Below are positions 36,060 to 44,012 of a stretch of 64,000 nt of DNA, one piece after another. Numbering within the stretch: the stretch's first letter is position 1; each line of letters opens with the position of its first letter. The notes under the pieces were generated by a model. The model searched no databases. It saw only the letters and a list, made by a program, of their open reading frames with translations, and was not told the origin of the DNA. Position numbers and translations under genes: made by a program. Source of the DNA: Curtobacterium pusillum (GTDB lineage: Bacteria; Actinomycetota; Actinomycetes; Actinomycetales; Microbacteriaceae); contig NZ_VEIY01000001.1 in the NCBI RefSeq assembly GCF_007680845.1, positions 814,227 to 878,226 on the forward strand, written 5' to 3'.

Positions 36060-36659
36060 ATGCTCGAGAGCACGGGGCGGCCACGCATCGGGGTGATGGG
36101 TGGCACGTTCGACCCGATCCACAACGGCCACCTCGTGGCTGCGTCGGAGGTCGCGCGGGCGTTCGACCTCGACGAAGTGGTGTTCGTCCCCACCGGTCAG
36201 CCGTACATGAAGTCCGGGGTCACCGACGCCGAACACCGTTACCTCATGACGGTCGTGGCTACGGCGTCGAACCCGATGTTCACCGTCAGCCGCGTCGACA
36301 TCGACCGGCCCGGCCCGACGTACACGGTCGACACCCTCAAGGACCTGCACGCCCGACGACCGGATGCGCAGCTCGTCTTCATCTCGGGCGCAGACGCCGT
36401 CCAGCAGATTGTCGACTGGAAAGACCATGATGGTCTCTGGGACCTCGCGCACTTCGTCGCCGTGACACGTCCAGGACACGCCCTCAGCATCACGGGATTG
36501 CCCGAACGCGACGTAAGCTTGCTCGAAGTTCCCGCGCTGGCCATCTCGTCGACCGATTGCCGCGACCGGGTGAGACGTGGTTTCCCCGTGTGGTACTTGG
36601 TCCCCGACGGTGTCGTCCAGTACATCTCCAAGCACCATCTGTATCGGAGCGTTGCATGA
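36060..36659 (+). CDS. nadD: Nicotinate-mononucleotide adenylyltransferase
   Basis: 199 residues, cytoplasmic, making NaAD from NaMN and ATP in NAD synthesis. The nucleotidyltransferase motif [12 protein letters not shown] is at residues 14-25 and the C-terminal [13 protein letters not shown] matches the SSTxIR motif, with Asp-Cys in the variable positions. Its stop overlaps the next start (ATGA). Confidence 0.96.
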   Translation: MLESTGRPRIGVMGGTFDPIHNGHLVAASEVARAFDLDEVVFVPTGQPYMKSGVTDAEHRYLMTVVATASNPMFTVSRVDIDRPGPTYTVDTLKDLHARRPDAQLVFISGADAVQQIVDWKDHDGLWDLAHFVAVTRPGHALSITGLPERDVSLLEVPALAISSTDCRDRVRRGFPVWYLVPDGVVQYISKHHLYRSVA

Positions 36660-38134
36660 GTTCGTCCGACGCGCAGCCGCCCCTGTCGCGGCGCCAGGCG
36701 CGCGAGCGTGAGCGCGCGGCCGCGGGCGGCGCACAGCCCGTGACGCCGCCGCCGACCGTCGCAGCCCCCGCCGAGCAGCCGGAAGCACGTCGTCGGCCCG
36801 GCAGCCACGTCGCACCGGCACCCGGCGCTCCCGCGCAGTCCGCCACGCCGTCGCCGGTGACACCGTCGGCCGCAGCGCTCCCCACGGCCGCGGCAGCGCC
36901 CGCGTCGGCGACCGAGATCGTCCCGGGCTCCGGTGGACTCACCCGTCGGCAGATCCGCCAGATGCGTGCTGCCGAGGGTCAGGCGATCCAGCCGGTCCCG
37001 CTGCAGAACCCCACGCCGCAATCGTCCGACCGCACCGTGCAGGACGTCATCGGGTCCGTCGACGCGCTCCAGGGCGCGCCCGAGTCCGAGGCCCTGGCGC
37101 ACGAGTCCTCCGCCGAGCCGCGCGAGCCCGGCGTCGAGACGGTCGTGCTCGACCAGGCGGCGGTTGCCCAGGCCACCGAGGCGGACGGTTCGCCGGACGC
37201 CATCGAGCCCCTCGAAGCTGCTGTGGCGCACAGCGAGGAACCCCGTCGGCACCGCTCGACGTGGGCCCCGCCGGACGCCGACGAGCCGGTTGCCGGGGCC
37301 TCCGCCGCCGACGTCCCGGCCAGCGACGCTGCGGCACTGCCCGACGCTGCGGCACTGCCCGACGCTGCGGCATCGTCCGACGCCGCGGCTGACGCAGCCG
37401 CCGCCACTGCCGGCACCGCCGCGCCCGCCGGTACTGCAACTGCTGCCGGCACCCCGGCTGCCGCTCCGATCGCGCCCTCGACGCCCGCCGTCTTCCCGCT
37501 CTCGCTGGACGAGGACGACACGAACGAGGTGCCCGTCCAGGCCCCCGAGCCCGCGCGCCCGGTCTCCGCGCCGACGTCCTCGCCCCGTTCCGACGACGCG
37601 CCTCGGCTGCCGGCGGCGTTCCAGCGTCCGCCCGAGCCGAAGCCGATCACCACGGCGTTCGAGCCGCCCGTCGGACACTGGTCGCAGCAGGCACACGACT
37701 CGAACGACACCGAGATCCACGACGAGGAGACCGGCACGCGTCGCGTCGCCGTGACGAACACGAACGCGATCATCCTGCCCAACTCGGCGCTGGCTGACCC
37801 GACCGGGGCGCTGAACGCCACGGGCGAGGTCATCCTCACGGGCTCGATCGACCTTCCCGCGTCGCTGTCGTCCACCGGTTCGCACCGGCCGATCGACGGC
37901 GCCGAGGTCGACCGGCTGCTCGAGCAGCACGACGAACAGCCCGAGACGGACGCCAGCCCGGTCCGTGCGAGCCGTGCGGTGTCGAGCCACACCTCGACCC
38001 GGCAGGTGGTGCTCGCAGCCGCGAAGCCGAAGGAGTCGCGCACGCCCGTCATCCTCGGGGTGACGGTCGGCGCCGTCGGCATCGCCGCCGCGGCGGTCAT
38101 CATCGTGGCGCTCATCACCACCCACACGTTCTGA
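36656..38134 (+). CDS. Long disordered protein with a C-terminal membrane anchor
   Basis: 492 residues, coupled to nadD by a 4-base overlap. Two similar basic motifs, [13 protein letters not shown] near residue 10 and [13 protein letters not shown] near residue 94, are followed by about 330 residues rich in Ala, Pro, Glu and Asp, including an [11 protein letters not shown] repeat near 223. A conserved-looking segment ([20 protein letters not shown]) lies near 370. The single membrane helix is at the very C-terminus (about 462-487), so the bulk would be cytoplasmic and tail-anchored. No known domain. Position between nadD and rsfS is typical of this family of bacteria; function unknown. Confidence 0.82.
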   Translation: MSSSDAQPPLSRRQARERERAAAGGAQPVTPPPTVAAPAEQPEARRRPGSHVAPAPGAPAQSATPSPVTPSAAALPTAAAAPASATEIVPGSGGLTRRQIRQMRAAEGQAIQPVPLQNPTPQSSDRTVQDVIGSVDALQGAPESEALAHESSAEPREPGVETVVLDQAAVAQATEADGSPDAIEPLEAAVAHSEEPRRHRSTWAPPDADEPVAGASAADVPASDAAALPDAAALPDAAASSDAAADAAAATAGTAAPAGTATAAGTPAAAPIAPSTPAVFPLSLDEDDTNEVPVQAPEPARPVSAPTSSPRSDDAPRLPAAFQRPPEPKPITTAFEPPVGHWSQQAHDSNDTEIHDEETGTRRVAVTNTNAIILPNSALADPTGALNATGEVILTGSIDLPASLSSTGSHRPIDGAEVDRLLEQHDEQPETDASPVRASRAVSSHTSTRQVVLAAAKPKESRTPVILGVTVGAVGIAAAAVIIVALITTHTF

Positions 38135-38195
38135 CACACGGGAACCCGAGCACCAGCACCTCCGCCGCGGCCTGGCCGCTGTCGGTGGCGTGGCT

Positions 38196-38201
38196 TATGA
38201 T
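38196..38201 (+). promoter_or_regulatory. -10 element for rsfS
   Basis: TATGAT about 55 bases upstream of the rsfS GTG. The leader contains a GGAAGGAA ribosome site directly before the start. Confidence 0.5.
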
Positions 38202-38255
38202 CGGGACCCATCAAGCGATCCGGCACAGCGTCGGGTCGACGACCGGAAGGAATCC

Positions 38256-38630
38256 GTGACCGCCTCCTCACGCGCACTGGAACTCGTGCAGATCGCCGCC
38301 CAGGCGGCTGACGCCAAGCAGGCCGAAGACCTCGTCGCTCTCGACGTGACCGGGCCGCTGCAGCTCACCGACGTGTTCCTGCTCGCGACCGGTCGGAACG
38401 AGCGCAACGTGCTCGCCATCGCGGACGAGCTCGAAGAGCGCCTCCTCGAAGCCGGGGCGAAGCCGCTCCGTCGTGAAGGTCGGAGCGAGGGCCGCTGGGT
38501 CCTCATCGACTTCGGTGACATCGTCGTGCACGTCTTCCACGAAGAAGACCGTCAGTACTACTCGCTCGAGCGTCTCTGGTCGGACTGCCCGACCATCCCG
38601 CTCGAGCTCCCGGTGGACCACACCGCGTAG
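38256..38630 (+). CDS. rsfS: Ribosome silencing factor RsfS
   Basis: 124 residues. It binds L14 and blocks subunit joining when nutrients are scarce. The family core is seen in ALDVTGPLQLTDVFLLATG, the EGRSEGRWVLIDFGDIVVHVF stretch, and the terminal YYSLERLWSDCPTI. GTG 38256 is chosen for its GGAAGG site; an upstream in-frame ATG has none. The nadD-rsfS link is conserved in bacteria. Confidence 0.95.
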   Translation: MTASSRALELVQIAAQAADAKQAEDLVALDVTGPLQLTDVFLLATGRNERNVLAIADELEERLLEAGAKPLRREGRSEGRWVLIDFGDIVVHVFHEEDRQYYSLERLWSDCPTIPLELPVDHTA

Positions 38631-38684
38631 TCGCGACTCGCCCGGGTGGCGGTGCCGATTTCGTCACCGGGCGTTCGCGTGGTG

Positions 38685-38690
38685 TACGCT
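38685..38690 (+). promoter_or_regulatory. -10 element for tRNA-Ala
   Basis: TACGCT about 57 bases upstream of the mature tRNA, with a CGTCAC possible -35 region 17 bases before. The short leader includes a CCTCCG/CGGAGG hairpin that would be removed by processing. Confidence 0.5.
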
Positions 38691-38747
38691 TCTGTGGTGC
38701 CTCCGGTGAACGGAGGAACACTGAAGTCGGTGACAACACCACTCTTC

Positions 38748-38823
38748 GGGTCTGTGGCGCAGCTGGTAGCGCACCTGCATGGCATGCAGGGGGTCAGGGG
38801 TTCGAGTCCCCTCAGATCCACCA
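38748..38823 (+). tRNA. tRNA-Ala (anticodon GGC)
   Basis: 76 bases with an encoded CCA end. The acceptor stem GGGTCTG/CAGATCC (one G-U pair), D-arm GCGCAGCTGGTAGCGC, anticodon loop ATGGCAT with GGC, and T-arm GGGGTTCGAGTCCCC are all in place. It lies between rsfS and the epimerase gene and is followed directly by a terminator. Confidence 0.98.
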
Positions 38824-38826
38824 CCA

Positions 38827-38860
38827 CCCCCGCGGTTCCCCGGAACTGCGGGGGTTTCTG
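38827..38860 (+). terminator. Terminator after tRNA-Ala
   Basis: CCCCCGC (38827-38833) pairs with GCGGGGG (38848-38854), with an inner GTTCC/GGAAC stem, followed by TTTCTG. Starts three bases after the tRNA. Confidence 0.9.
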
Positions 38861-38897
38861 CGTTCCAGTGACCGCCGGAGCGTCGCGTCGATCCCGG

Positions 38898-38903
38898 TAC
38901 GCT
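38898..38903 (+). promoter_or_regulatory. -10 element, leaderless epimerase mRNA
   Basis: TACGCT ends 6 bases before ATG 38910, with no ribosome site in between. Confidence 0.6.
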
Positions 38904-38909
38904 GAGCCC

Positions 38910-39833
38910 ATGAGCAACGACGCCCCTCTCTCCGGTTCCGCCCTGACGATCACCGCCGGCGGGTACACAGCGGAGCTCGCGTCCGTCGGGGCTACGCTGC
39001 GGACGCTCCGGTTCGAAGGACGTGACCTCGTGGTCCCGTTCGACGCGGACGAGGTCCGACCGGCGTTCCGCGGCGCCGTCCTCGCACCGTGGCCGAACCG
39101 GGTCGTCGACGGCACGTACACGTTCGGAGGCGCCGAGTACGAACTCGCGCTCACGGAACCGAAGCGGCACCACGCCCTGCACGGCCTCGTCGCGTGGACC
39201 GACTTCCGTACGGTCGCGCACGAGCCGGACCGCGCCGTCCTCGCCACGACGGTGCCGGCGCAGGCCGGGTACCCGTTCCGCGTCGACGTCACGGTCGAGT
39301 ACCGCGTCGACGCCGACGGCCTGCACACCACGATCACCGGTACCAACACGGGGTCGGATGCGGCGCCGTGGGGGACCGGCCCGCACCCGTACCTCGTCGG
39401 CGGTGCCGGCCGGGTGGACGACTGGACGCTGACGCTCCCCGCCGCCGAGGTGCTCGAGGTCACCGACGACCGGCTCATCCCCACGGGACTCGCGCCGGTC
39501 CACGACGAGTTCGACCTGCGCACCGCGACCCTGATCGGCGACCGGTTCATCGACCACGCCTTCACCGGGTTCGACCGGGACGCCGACGGCATCGCGACGA
39601 TCGTGCTCACGGCCGCCGACGGTCACGGGGTCCGGGCTTCGTTCGGCCCGGAGTGCGGGTGGGCGCAGGTGCACACCGCCGACCACGTCGTCCCCGAGTA
39701 CCACCGGGCCGGCCTCGCGGTCGAGCCGATGACCTGCGCGCCGGACGCCTTCAACGCCGGCGCGGACGCTGGGCTCGTCGTGATCGAGCCGGGTTCGTCG
39801 TCGGCGGCCTCGTGGACGATCGCGGCCGTCTGA
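38910..39833 (+). CDS. Aldose 1-epimerase (galactose mutarotase family)
   Basis: 307 residues, beta-sandwich sugar epimerase. Catalytic residues fit the family: His in HHALHGLV (about residue 89), His in GPHPYL (about 157), and the general base Glu in VEPMTCAPDAFN (about 272). PWPNRVVDGTYTF is the usual sugar-contacting stretch. It interconverts sugar anomers; it could also belong to the hexose-6-phosphate epimerase branch. The start is the leaderless ATG; the longer upstream extension overlaps the tRNA. pabB follows after 14 bases, probably on the same mRNA. Confidence 0.92.
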   Translation: MSNDAPLSGSALTITAGGYTAELASVGATLRTLRFEGRDLVVPFDADEVRPAFRGAVLAPWPNRVVDGTYTFGGAEYELALTEPKRHHALHGLVAWTDFRTVAHEPDRAVLATTVPAQAGYPFRVDVTVEYRVDADGLHTTITGTNTGSDAAPWGTGPHPYLVGGAGRVDDWTLTLPAAEVLEVTDDRLIPTGLAPVHDEFDLRTATLIGDRFIDHAFTGFDRDADGIATIVLTAADGHGVRASFGPECGWAQVHTADHVVPEYHRAGLAVEPMTCAPDAFNAGADAGLVVIEPGSSSAASWTIAAV

Positions 39834-39847
39834 CGCCACGACCCGCC

Positions 39848-41332
39848 GTGAGGGTCGAAGTCCGACGTCTGCGCGCCACGCCGGACCTGGGCACACTGAC
39901 CGCGGCAACAGCGTCCGACGTCGTCTGGCTCGACTCGTCACTGCCGTCCGGGTCGCCGGCCCCGGCGCACGCGCGTGCCCGGTGGTCGGTGCTCGCGCTG
40001 ACCGACGGTCCGTTCGCGGCGCGGTTCCGGCACGAGGGGCGACGAGCGTTCCTCGACGTGGCCCCGGCGTCGCGCGGCTGGTTCGCGCCGATCGACACCG
40101 CCGGGGACCGTCCGGCGTTCGACGTCCTCGCCGACCTGCTCGCGCGCACGCCGTCGGTCCCGGAACCGCTCCCGGGCTGCGGGTTCGCGCTCGGCTGGGT
40201 CGGGTTCCTCGGGTACGAGCTCGGCCGCGAGTCCGGGGGCGCCGACCGCACGGCCGACGGGCACGCGGACGCCGACCTACGGTTCACCGACCGCGCGGTG
40301 GTCGTCGAAGAAGGCGGCGCCGCCTGGGCGCTCGCCCTGGTGGCGGACGCAGAACCGGCGGCCAGCGCGGCGAACCGGGCATGGCTCGAGACGGTGACCG
40401 CCCCGGCACCGTCGGCCGACGTCGTCGACGCGCCCCCGTTCCTCCAGGCCGGTGCGGAGGCGACCGGTCGCGTCACGCGCGCCGCGTACGAGTCAGCGGT
40501 CGACGCGTGCCGCGCGGAGATCCGCGCGGGCAACGCGTTCCAGGTCTGCCTCACCACCGCCTTCGCGGTGCGAGCGGTCCGGGAGGCGCGGGTCGACCCC
40601 GGTACGGACCCGCACCTGGCCGAGTACGTGCGTCTCCGAGCGCTGGACCCCGTCCCGTTCGGCGCCTACTTGCGGCTCGGTCCGCTGCGCGTCGCGAGCC
40701 GGTCCCCGGAACGGTTCCTGCGGATCGATGCGTCCGGTGCGGTGTCCGCCGAGCCGATCAAGGGCACGCGGCGACGCTCCGACGACCCTGTGGAGGACGA
40801 AGCGGTCCGCGCGGAACTCGCCGCGAGCGCGAAGGACCGCGCCGAGAACGTGATGATCGTCGACCTGCTCCGGAACGACCTGCTCCGGACCGCGGTGCCC
40901 GGGTCGGTGCACGTCGACCGGCTGTGCGACGTCGAGACGTACGCGAGTGTGCACCAGATGGTGTCGACCATCGGTGCGGTGCTGCCGGACGGGGTCTCGC
41001 GGGCGGCCGTCATGCGTGCCGCGTTCCCGCCCGGGTCGATGACCGGCGCACCGAAGATCAGTGCCATGGCCATCGCGGATCGGCTCGAGGACGCGCCTCG
41101 CGGGGTGTACTCGGGGGTGATCGGGTACTTCTCGGCCAGTGGCGCGGTCGATCTGTCGGTGGCGATCCGCACACTGGTGACGGTCGTCGACGCCCGGGGC
41201 TCGGTCCGGTCGCGGACGTTCGGTGCCGGCGGTGCGGTGACGTGGTCGTCGGTGGCGGCGGACGAGGCGGACGAGGTCGAGACGAAGACGCGCTCGGTGC
41301 TCGCCGGGGTGGGGGCCGTCGCCCGCTGGTGA
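39848..41332 (+). CDS. pabB: Aminodeoxychorismate synthase component I
   Basis: 494 residues. The chorismate-binding domain occupies the C-terminal half: EPIKGTRRR near residue 301 (Lys in PIKGT is the PabB form; TrpE has Ala), ENVMIVDLLRNDL, and PPGSMTGAPK. The less conserved N-terminal half carries the beta-sandwich domain (GWVGFLGYELG). It converts chorismate plus ammonia to 4-amino-4-deoxychorismate for folate. The glutaminase pabA is not in the window. Start GTG 39848 (MRVEVRRLR). Confidence 0.93.
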   Translation: MRVEVRRLRATPDLGTLTAATASDVVWLDSSLPSGSPAPAHARARWSVLALTDGPFAARFRHEGRRAFLDVAPASRGWFAPIDTAGDRPAFDVLADLLARTPSVPEPLPGCGFALGWVGFLGYELGRESGGADRTADGHADADLRFTDRAVVVEEGGAAWALALVADAEPAASAANRAWLETVTAPAPSADVVDAPPFLQAGAEATGRVTRAAYESAVDACRAEIRAGNAFQVCLTTAFAVRAVREARVDPGTDPHLAEYVRLRALDPVPFGAYLRLGPLRVASRSPERFLRIDASGAVSAEPIKGTRRRSDDPVEDEAVRAELAASAKDRAENVMIVDLLRNDLLRTAVPGSVHVDRLCDVETYASVHQMVSTIGAVLPDGVSRAAVMRAAFPPGSMTGAPKISAMAIADRLEDAPRGVYSGVIGYFSASGAVDLSVAIRTLVTVVDARGSVRSRTFGAGGAVTWSSVAADEADEVETKTRSVLAGVGAVARW

Positions 41333-41383
41333 CGGCACTCGGCTCCCTCCACAGGCAGCCGATCTGGTGCTCGCACGGCGTGT

Positions 41384-41397
41384 CGAACGCGTGTTCG
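41384..41397 (+). promoter_or_regulatory. LexA (SOS) box 1 upstream of imuA'
   Basis: CGAAC-GCGT-GTTCG, a perfect match to the Gram-positive LexA consensus CGAAC-N4-GTTCG. It is 54 bases upstream of the second box, just over five helical turns. Confidence 0.88.
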
Positions 41398-41427
41398 AAG
41401 CAACTGTCCACAGGATGTCGGACCCGA

Positions 41428-41456
41428 TTGACATCATCGAACACATGTTCGAATAT
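41428..41456 (+). promoter_or_regulatory. SOS promoter of the mutasome operon
   Basis: A consensus -35 TTGACA (41428-41433), a 17-base spacer, and GAATAT (41451-41456) as -10. The second LexA box fills the spacer. The -10 ends 6 bases before ATG 41463, so the mRNA is predicted leaderless. Confidence 0.75.
41438..41451 (+). promoter_or_regulatory. LexA (SOS) box 2, inside the imuA' promoter
   Basis: CGAAC-ACAT-GTTCG, again a perfect consensus, lying between the -35 and -10 so that bound LexA would block RNA polymerase. Confidence 0.92.
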
Positions 41457-41462
41457 GAGGGC

Positions 41463-42263
41463 ATGCAGACGGCGGCAGCACTCCGATCGCCCGGGGCCCC
41501 ACAGGGGTCGACCGGGCGGTCCGGCGCTGCCCGCCCGGTCCGTCGGGTCGACCACCTGGGGGACGCCCAGGCTGCCCTCGAACGGATCACCTCGCTGCGG
41601 TCGCGGGTCGCCGAGATGGAGTCCACCCGCGTCGACACCGAAGGGCTCCCGACCGCGGAAGCGCTCGCGCCACTCCTGCCCGGCGGTGCGATCCGGGTGG
41701 GCGGGTCCTACGCCGTGCAGGAATCCGTGCTCCTCGCGATGACGATGCTGCAGGCCGCCTCGGCTGCGGGCGCCTGGTGCGCGGTCGTGGGCGTGCCGTC
41801 CTTCGGGGTCGAAGCGGCCGCAGCGGCGGGCATCGACCTCGAACGGCTCGTGCTCGTCCCGGACCCGGGCGACCAGTGGCTCACCGTGACCGCGGCGCTG
41901 GCGGACGTGGCGCAGATCGTCCTCACCCGACCCCTCGGGCGCGTGGTGCCCGGCGACGTCTCCCGGTTGTCGGCACGGCTGCGGCAGCGGGGCGGCGCGC
42001 TGGTCGCCCTCGGGTCGTGGCCGGGTGCTGACGTCACGCTGCGGGTGACGTCGTCCGAGTGGAGCGGCATCGGCGACGGCCACGGGTTCCTCACGGAACG
42101 ACGGGTCACGGTCTCGGCGGCGGGGCGAGCCGGCGCGGGGCGTCCGGTCGACGCCGAGCTGCTGCTGCCCGCGGCGGACGGCACGGTGCGGGCCGCCGTT
42201 CCCGCGACTGCCGCTGCCGGCGTCCCGTCGCCGGTGCTGCGTCCCGTGGCGGTGGCGTCGTGA
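41463..42263 (+). CDS. ImuA'-like SOS mutasome protein
   Basis: 266 residues. It has the RecA-like fold of actinobacterial ImuA' without an obvious Walker A loop; PLLPGGAIRVGGSYAVQESV aligns with the start of the RecA-like core. In mycobacteria ImuA' works with ImuB to give DnaE2 access to DNA. The start ATG 41463 is chosen because it lies 6 bases after the -10; upstream in-frame starts fall inside the LexA box. The stop overlaps imuB (GTGA). Confidence 0.86.
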   Translation: MQTAAALRSPGAPQGSTGRSGAARPVRRVDHLGDAQAALERITSLRSRVAEMESTRVDTEGLPTAEALAPLLPGGAIRVGGSYAVQESVLLAMTMLQAASAAGAWCAVVGVPSFGVEAAAAAGIDLERLVLVPDPGDQWLTVTAALADVAQIVLTRPLGRVVPGDVSRLSARLRQRGGALVALGSWPGADVTLRVTSSEWSGIGDGHGFLTERRVTVSAAGRAGAGRPVDAELLLPAADGTVRAAVPATAAAGVPSPVLRPVAVAS

Positions 42264-43990
42264 GTCCCCGTGGGCGCGGCCGGACCCGGACGTCCGGGTC
42301 CCGCGTCACCGGGGCACTCGCCGGGTCGCGCGGCCCGGGTGGGACGCTCGGTGGTGCCGGCGTGCCCGACGCTCGGGCGATCCGTGCCGACGCGCTCGCC
42401 CGTGGCGGTGCCCTGCCCGAGCCGCCACCGACCCGGACCATCGTGCTGTGGTGTCCGGACTGGCCGGTGATCGCTGCCGCCCGTGCTGCGGGTGAGCCCC
42501 CGGAACGCCCGTTCGCCCTGGTGGTGAAGGGGCAGGTGTACGCCAGCTCCGCCAGCGCTCGGCAGCAGGGCGTCGTCCGCGGCCTCCGCGTCCGCGAAGC
42601 GCAGGCCCGCTGCCCCGAGCTCGTGGTGCAGCCCTACGACGACGCCCTCGACCACCGTGCCTTCGAACCGGTCATCCGCGCGGTCGAAGCGGCGGTCCCC
42701 GGGGTCGAGGTCCTCCGGCCCGGCACCCTCGCCCTGCGTTCCCGCGGTCCGGCTCGGTACTACGGGGGTGAGCGCGCTGCTGCTGCCACCCTCGCGGGCA
42801 TCGCCGCGGACCACGGTGCACCCGGGGTCCGTGCCGGGATCGCCGACACCCCCTTCGCGGCCGAACAGGCCGCCCGGGCCCGGCCGGTCCGCCCGGGGGA
42901 ACGCGTGCGGATCGTGCCCGTCGACGGCTCGGCGCCGTTCCTGTCCGCGTTGCCGCTCGGGGTGCTCGGCGACGCGGACCTCGCGATGCTGCTCGGCCGA
43001 CTCGGCATCCAGACCCTCGGCGAGTTCGCCGCCCTCAGCGACGAGCAGGTGCGCGACCGGTTCGGTCCGGCGGGCGCGTTCCTGCACCGGCTCGCCGGCG
43101 GTCGTGACCCGAGAGAGGTCGCTGCGCGGTCCGTCCCGCCAGAACTCCGGGTGGAAGCGGCGTTCGAACCCCCGCTCGACCGCGCGGACCAGATCGCGTT
43201 CGCGTTCCGGCGCACCGCCGACGACTTCGCCGCCCGGCTCCGGGCAGCGGGGCTGGTCGCCACGACGATCCGGGTGGGCATCGTCGACGAGCGGGACATC
43301 CTGCTCGAGCGGACGTGGGTGCACCCGCGGTGGTTCGACGCCGCCGACGTGGTCGACCGGGTGCGCTGGCAGCTCACCGGCGGGGTCGACCCGTCCGGGC
43401 TGGAAGCGCCCGTGGTCCAGGTGGTGCTCGAACCCGTCGCGGTGGACGACATGGCGAACCACGAGCGGGGACTCTGGGGGACCGGACCCGACGAACGGGT
43501 GCACCACGCCCTCGCCCGCGTGCAAGGACTGGTCGGGCACGACGGGGTGGTCACACCGCGGGTCGGCGGTGGTCGCACCCTCGCCGAGCGGGTGGTGCTC
43601 GTGCCGTGGGGAGACGCCCCCGTCGGCGGCGAGCGTGCCCTGGCGACCGTCCGTGACCGCCCGTGGCCCGGCAAGCTGCCCGGGCCGCCTCCGGCGACCG
43701 TGCTCGACCGGCCCCGCCCGGTGGACGTCGTCGCCGCGGACGGCGGCACCGTCGACGTCGACGACCGCGGTGCGCTGACCGGTGTGCCGGAACGGTTCCG
43801 GGCCGAAGGCGAGCGCGGGGGCCGGTTCGGCTCCGTGACCGCGTGGGCCGGACCATGGCCACTCGTCGTGCGCTGGTGGGAAGCCGGGGGCCGACGGCTC
43901 CACCGACTGCAGCTCGTCGACGCCGACGGTCGTGCGTGGTACCTGGTGCTCGCCGACCACCGCTGGTGGGCCGAAGCGGTGGCGACGTGA
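42260..43990 (+). CDS. imuB: ImuB, inactive Y-family polymerase homologue of the mutasome
   Basis: 576 residues. A Gly/Arg/Thr-rich start of about 55 residues precedes the DinB-like body (TIVLWCPDWPVIAAARAAGE). The acidic residues that bind catalytic metal in Y-family polymerases (normally DMDAFF and SVDE) are replaced (CPDWPV; PGTLALRS), so it should be non-catalytic, as known for ImuB. It acts as a hub linking the clamp and DnaE2. A consensus clamp-binding peptide is not obvious. It lies between imuA' and dnaE2 in the usual order. Confidence 0.93.
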   Translation: MSPRGRGRTRTSGSRVTGALAGSRGPGGTLGGAGVPDARAIRADALARGGALPEPPPTRTIVLWCPDWPVIAAARAAGEPPERPFALVVKGQVYASSASARQQGVVRGLRVREAQARCPELVVQPYDDALDHRAFEPVIRAVEAAVPGVEVLRPGTLALRSRGPARYYGGERAAAATLAGIAADHGAPGVRAGIADTPFAAEQAARARPVRPGERVRIVPVDGSAPFLSALPLGVLGDADLAMLLGRLGIQTLGEFAALSDEQVRDRFGPAGAFLHRLAGGRDPREVAARSVPPELRVEAAFEPPLDRADQIAFAFRRTADDFAARLRAAGLVATTIRVGIVDERDILLERTWVHPRWFDAADVVDRVRWQLTGGVDPSGLEAPVVQVVLEPVAVDDMANHERGLWGTGPDERVHHALARVQGLVGHDGVVTPRVGGGRTLAERVVLVPWGDAPVGGERALATVRDRPWPGKLPGPPPATVLDRPRPVDVVAADGGTVDVDDRGALTGVPERFRAEGERGGRFGSVTAWAGPWPLVVRWWEAGGRRLHRLQLVDADGRAWYLVLADHRWWAEAVAT

Positions 43991-44012
43991 CGCGCGCGAG
44001 TGGGGAGCACTG

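Noticed and set aside
41401..41416. DnaA-box-like TGTCCACA as part of a replication origin
   Set aside because: Only isolated matches, no cluster, no dnaA/dnaN neighbourhood and no AT-rich unwinding region.
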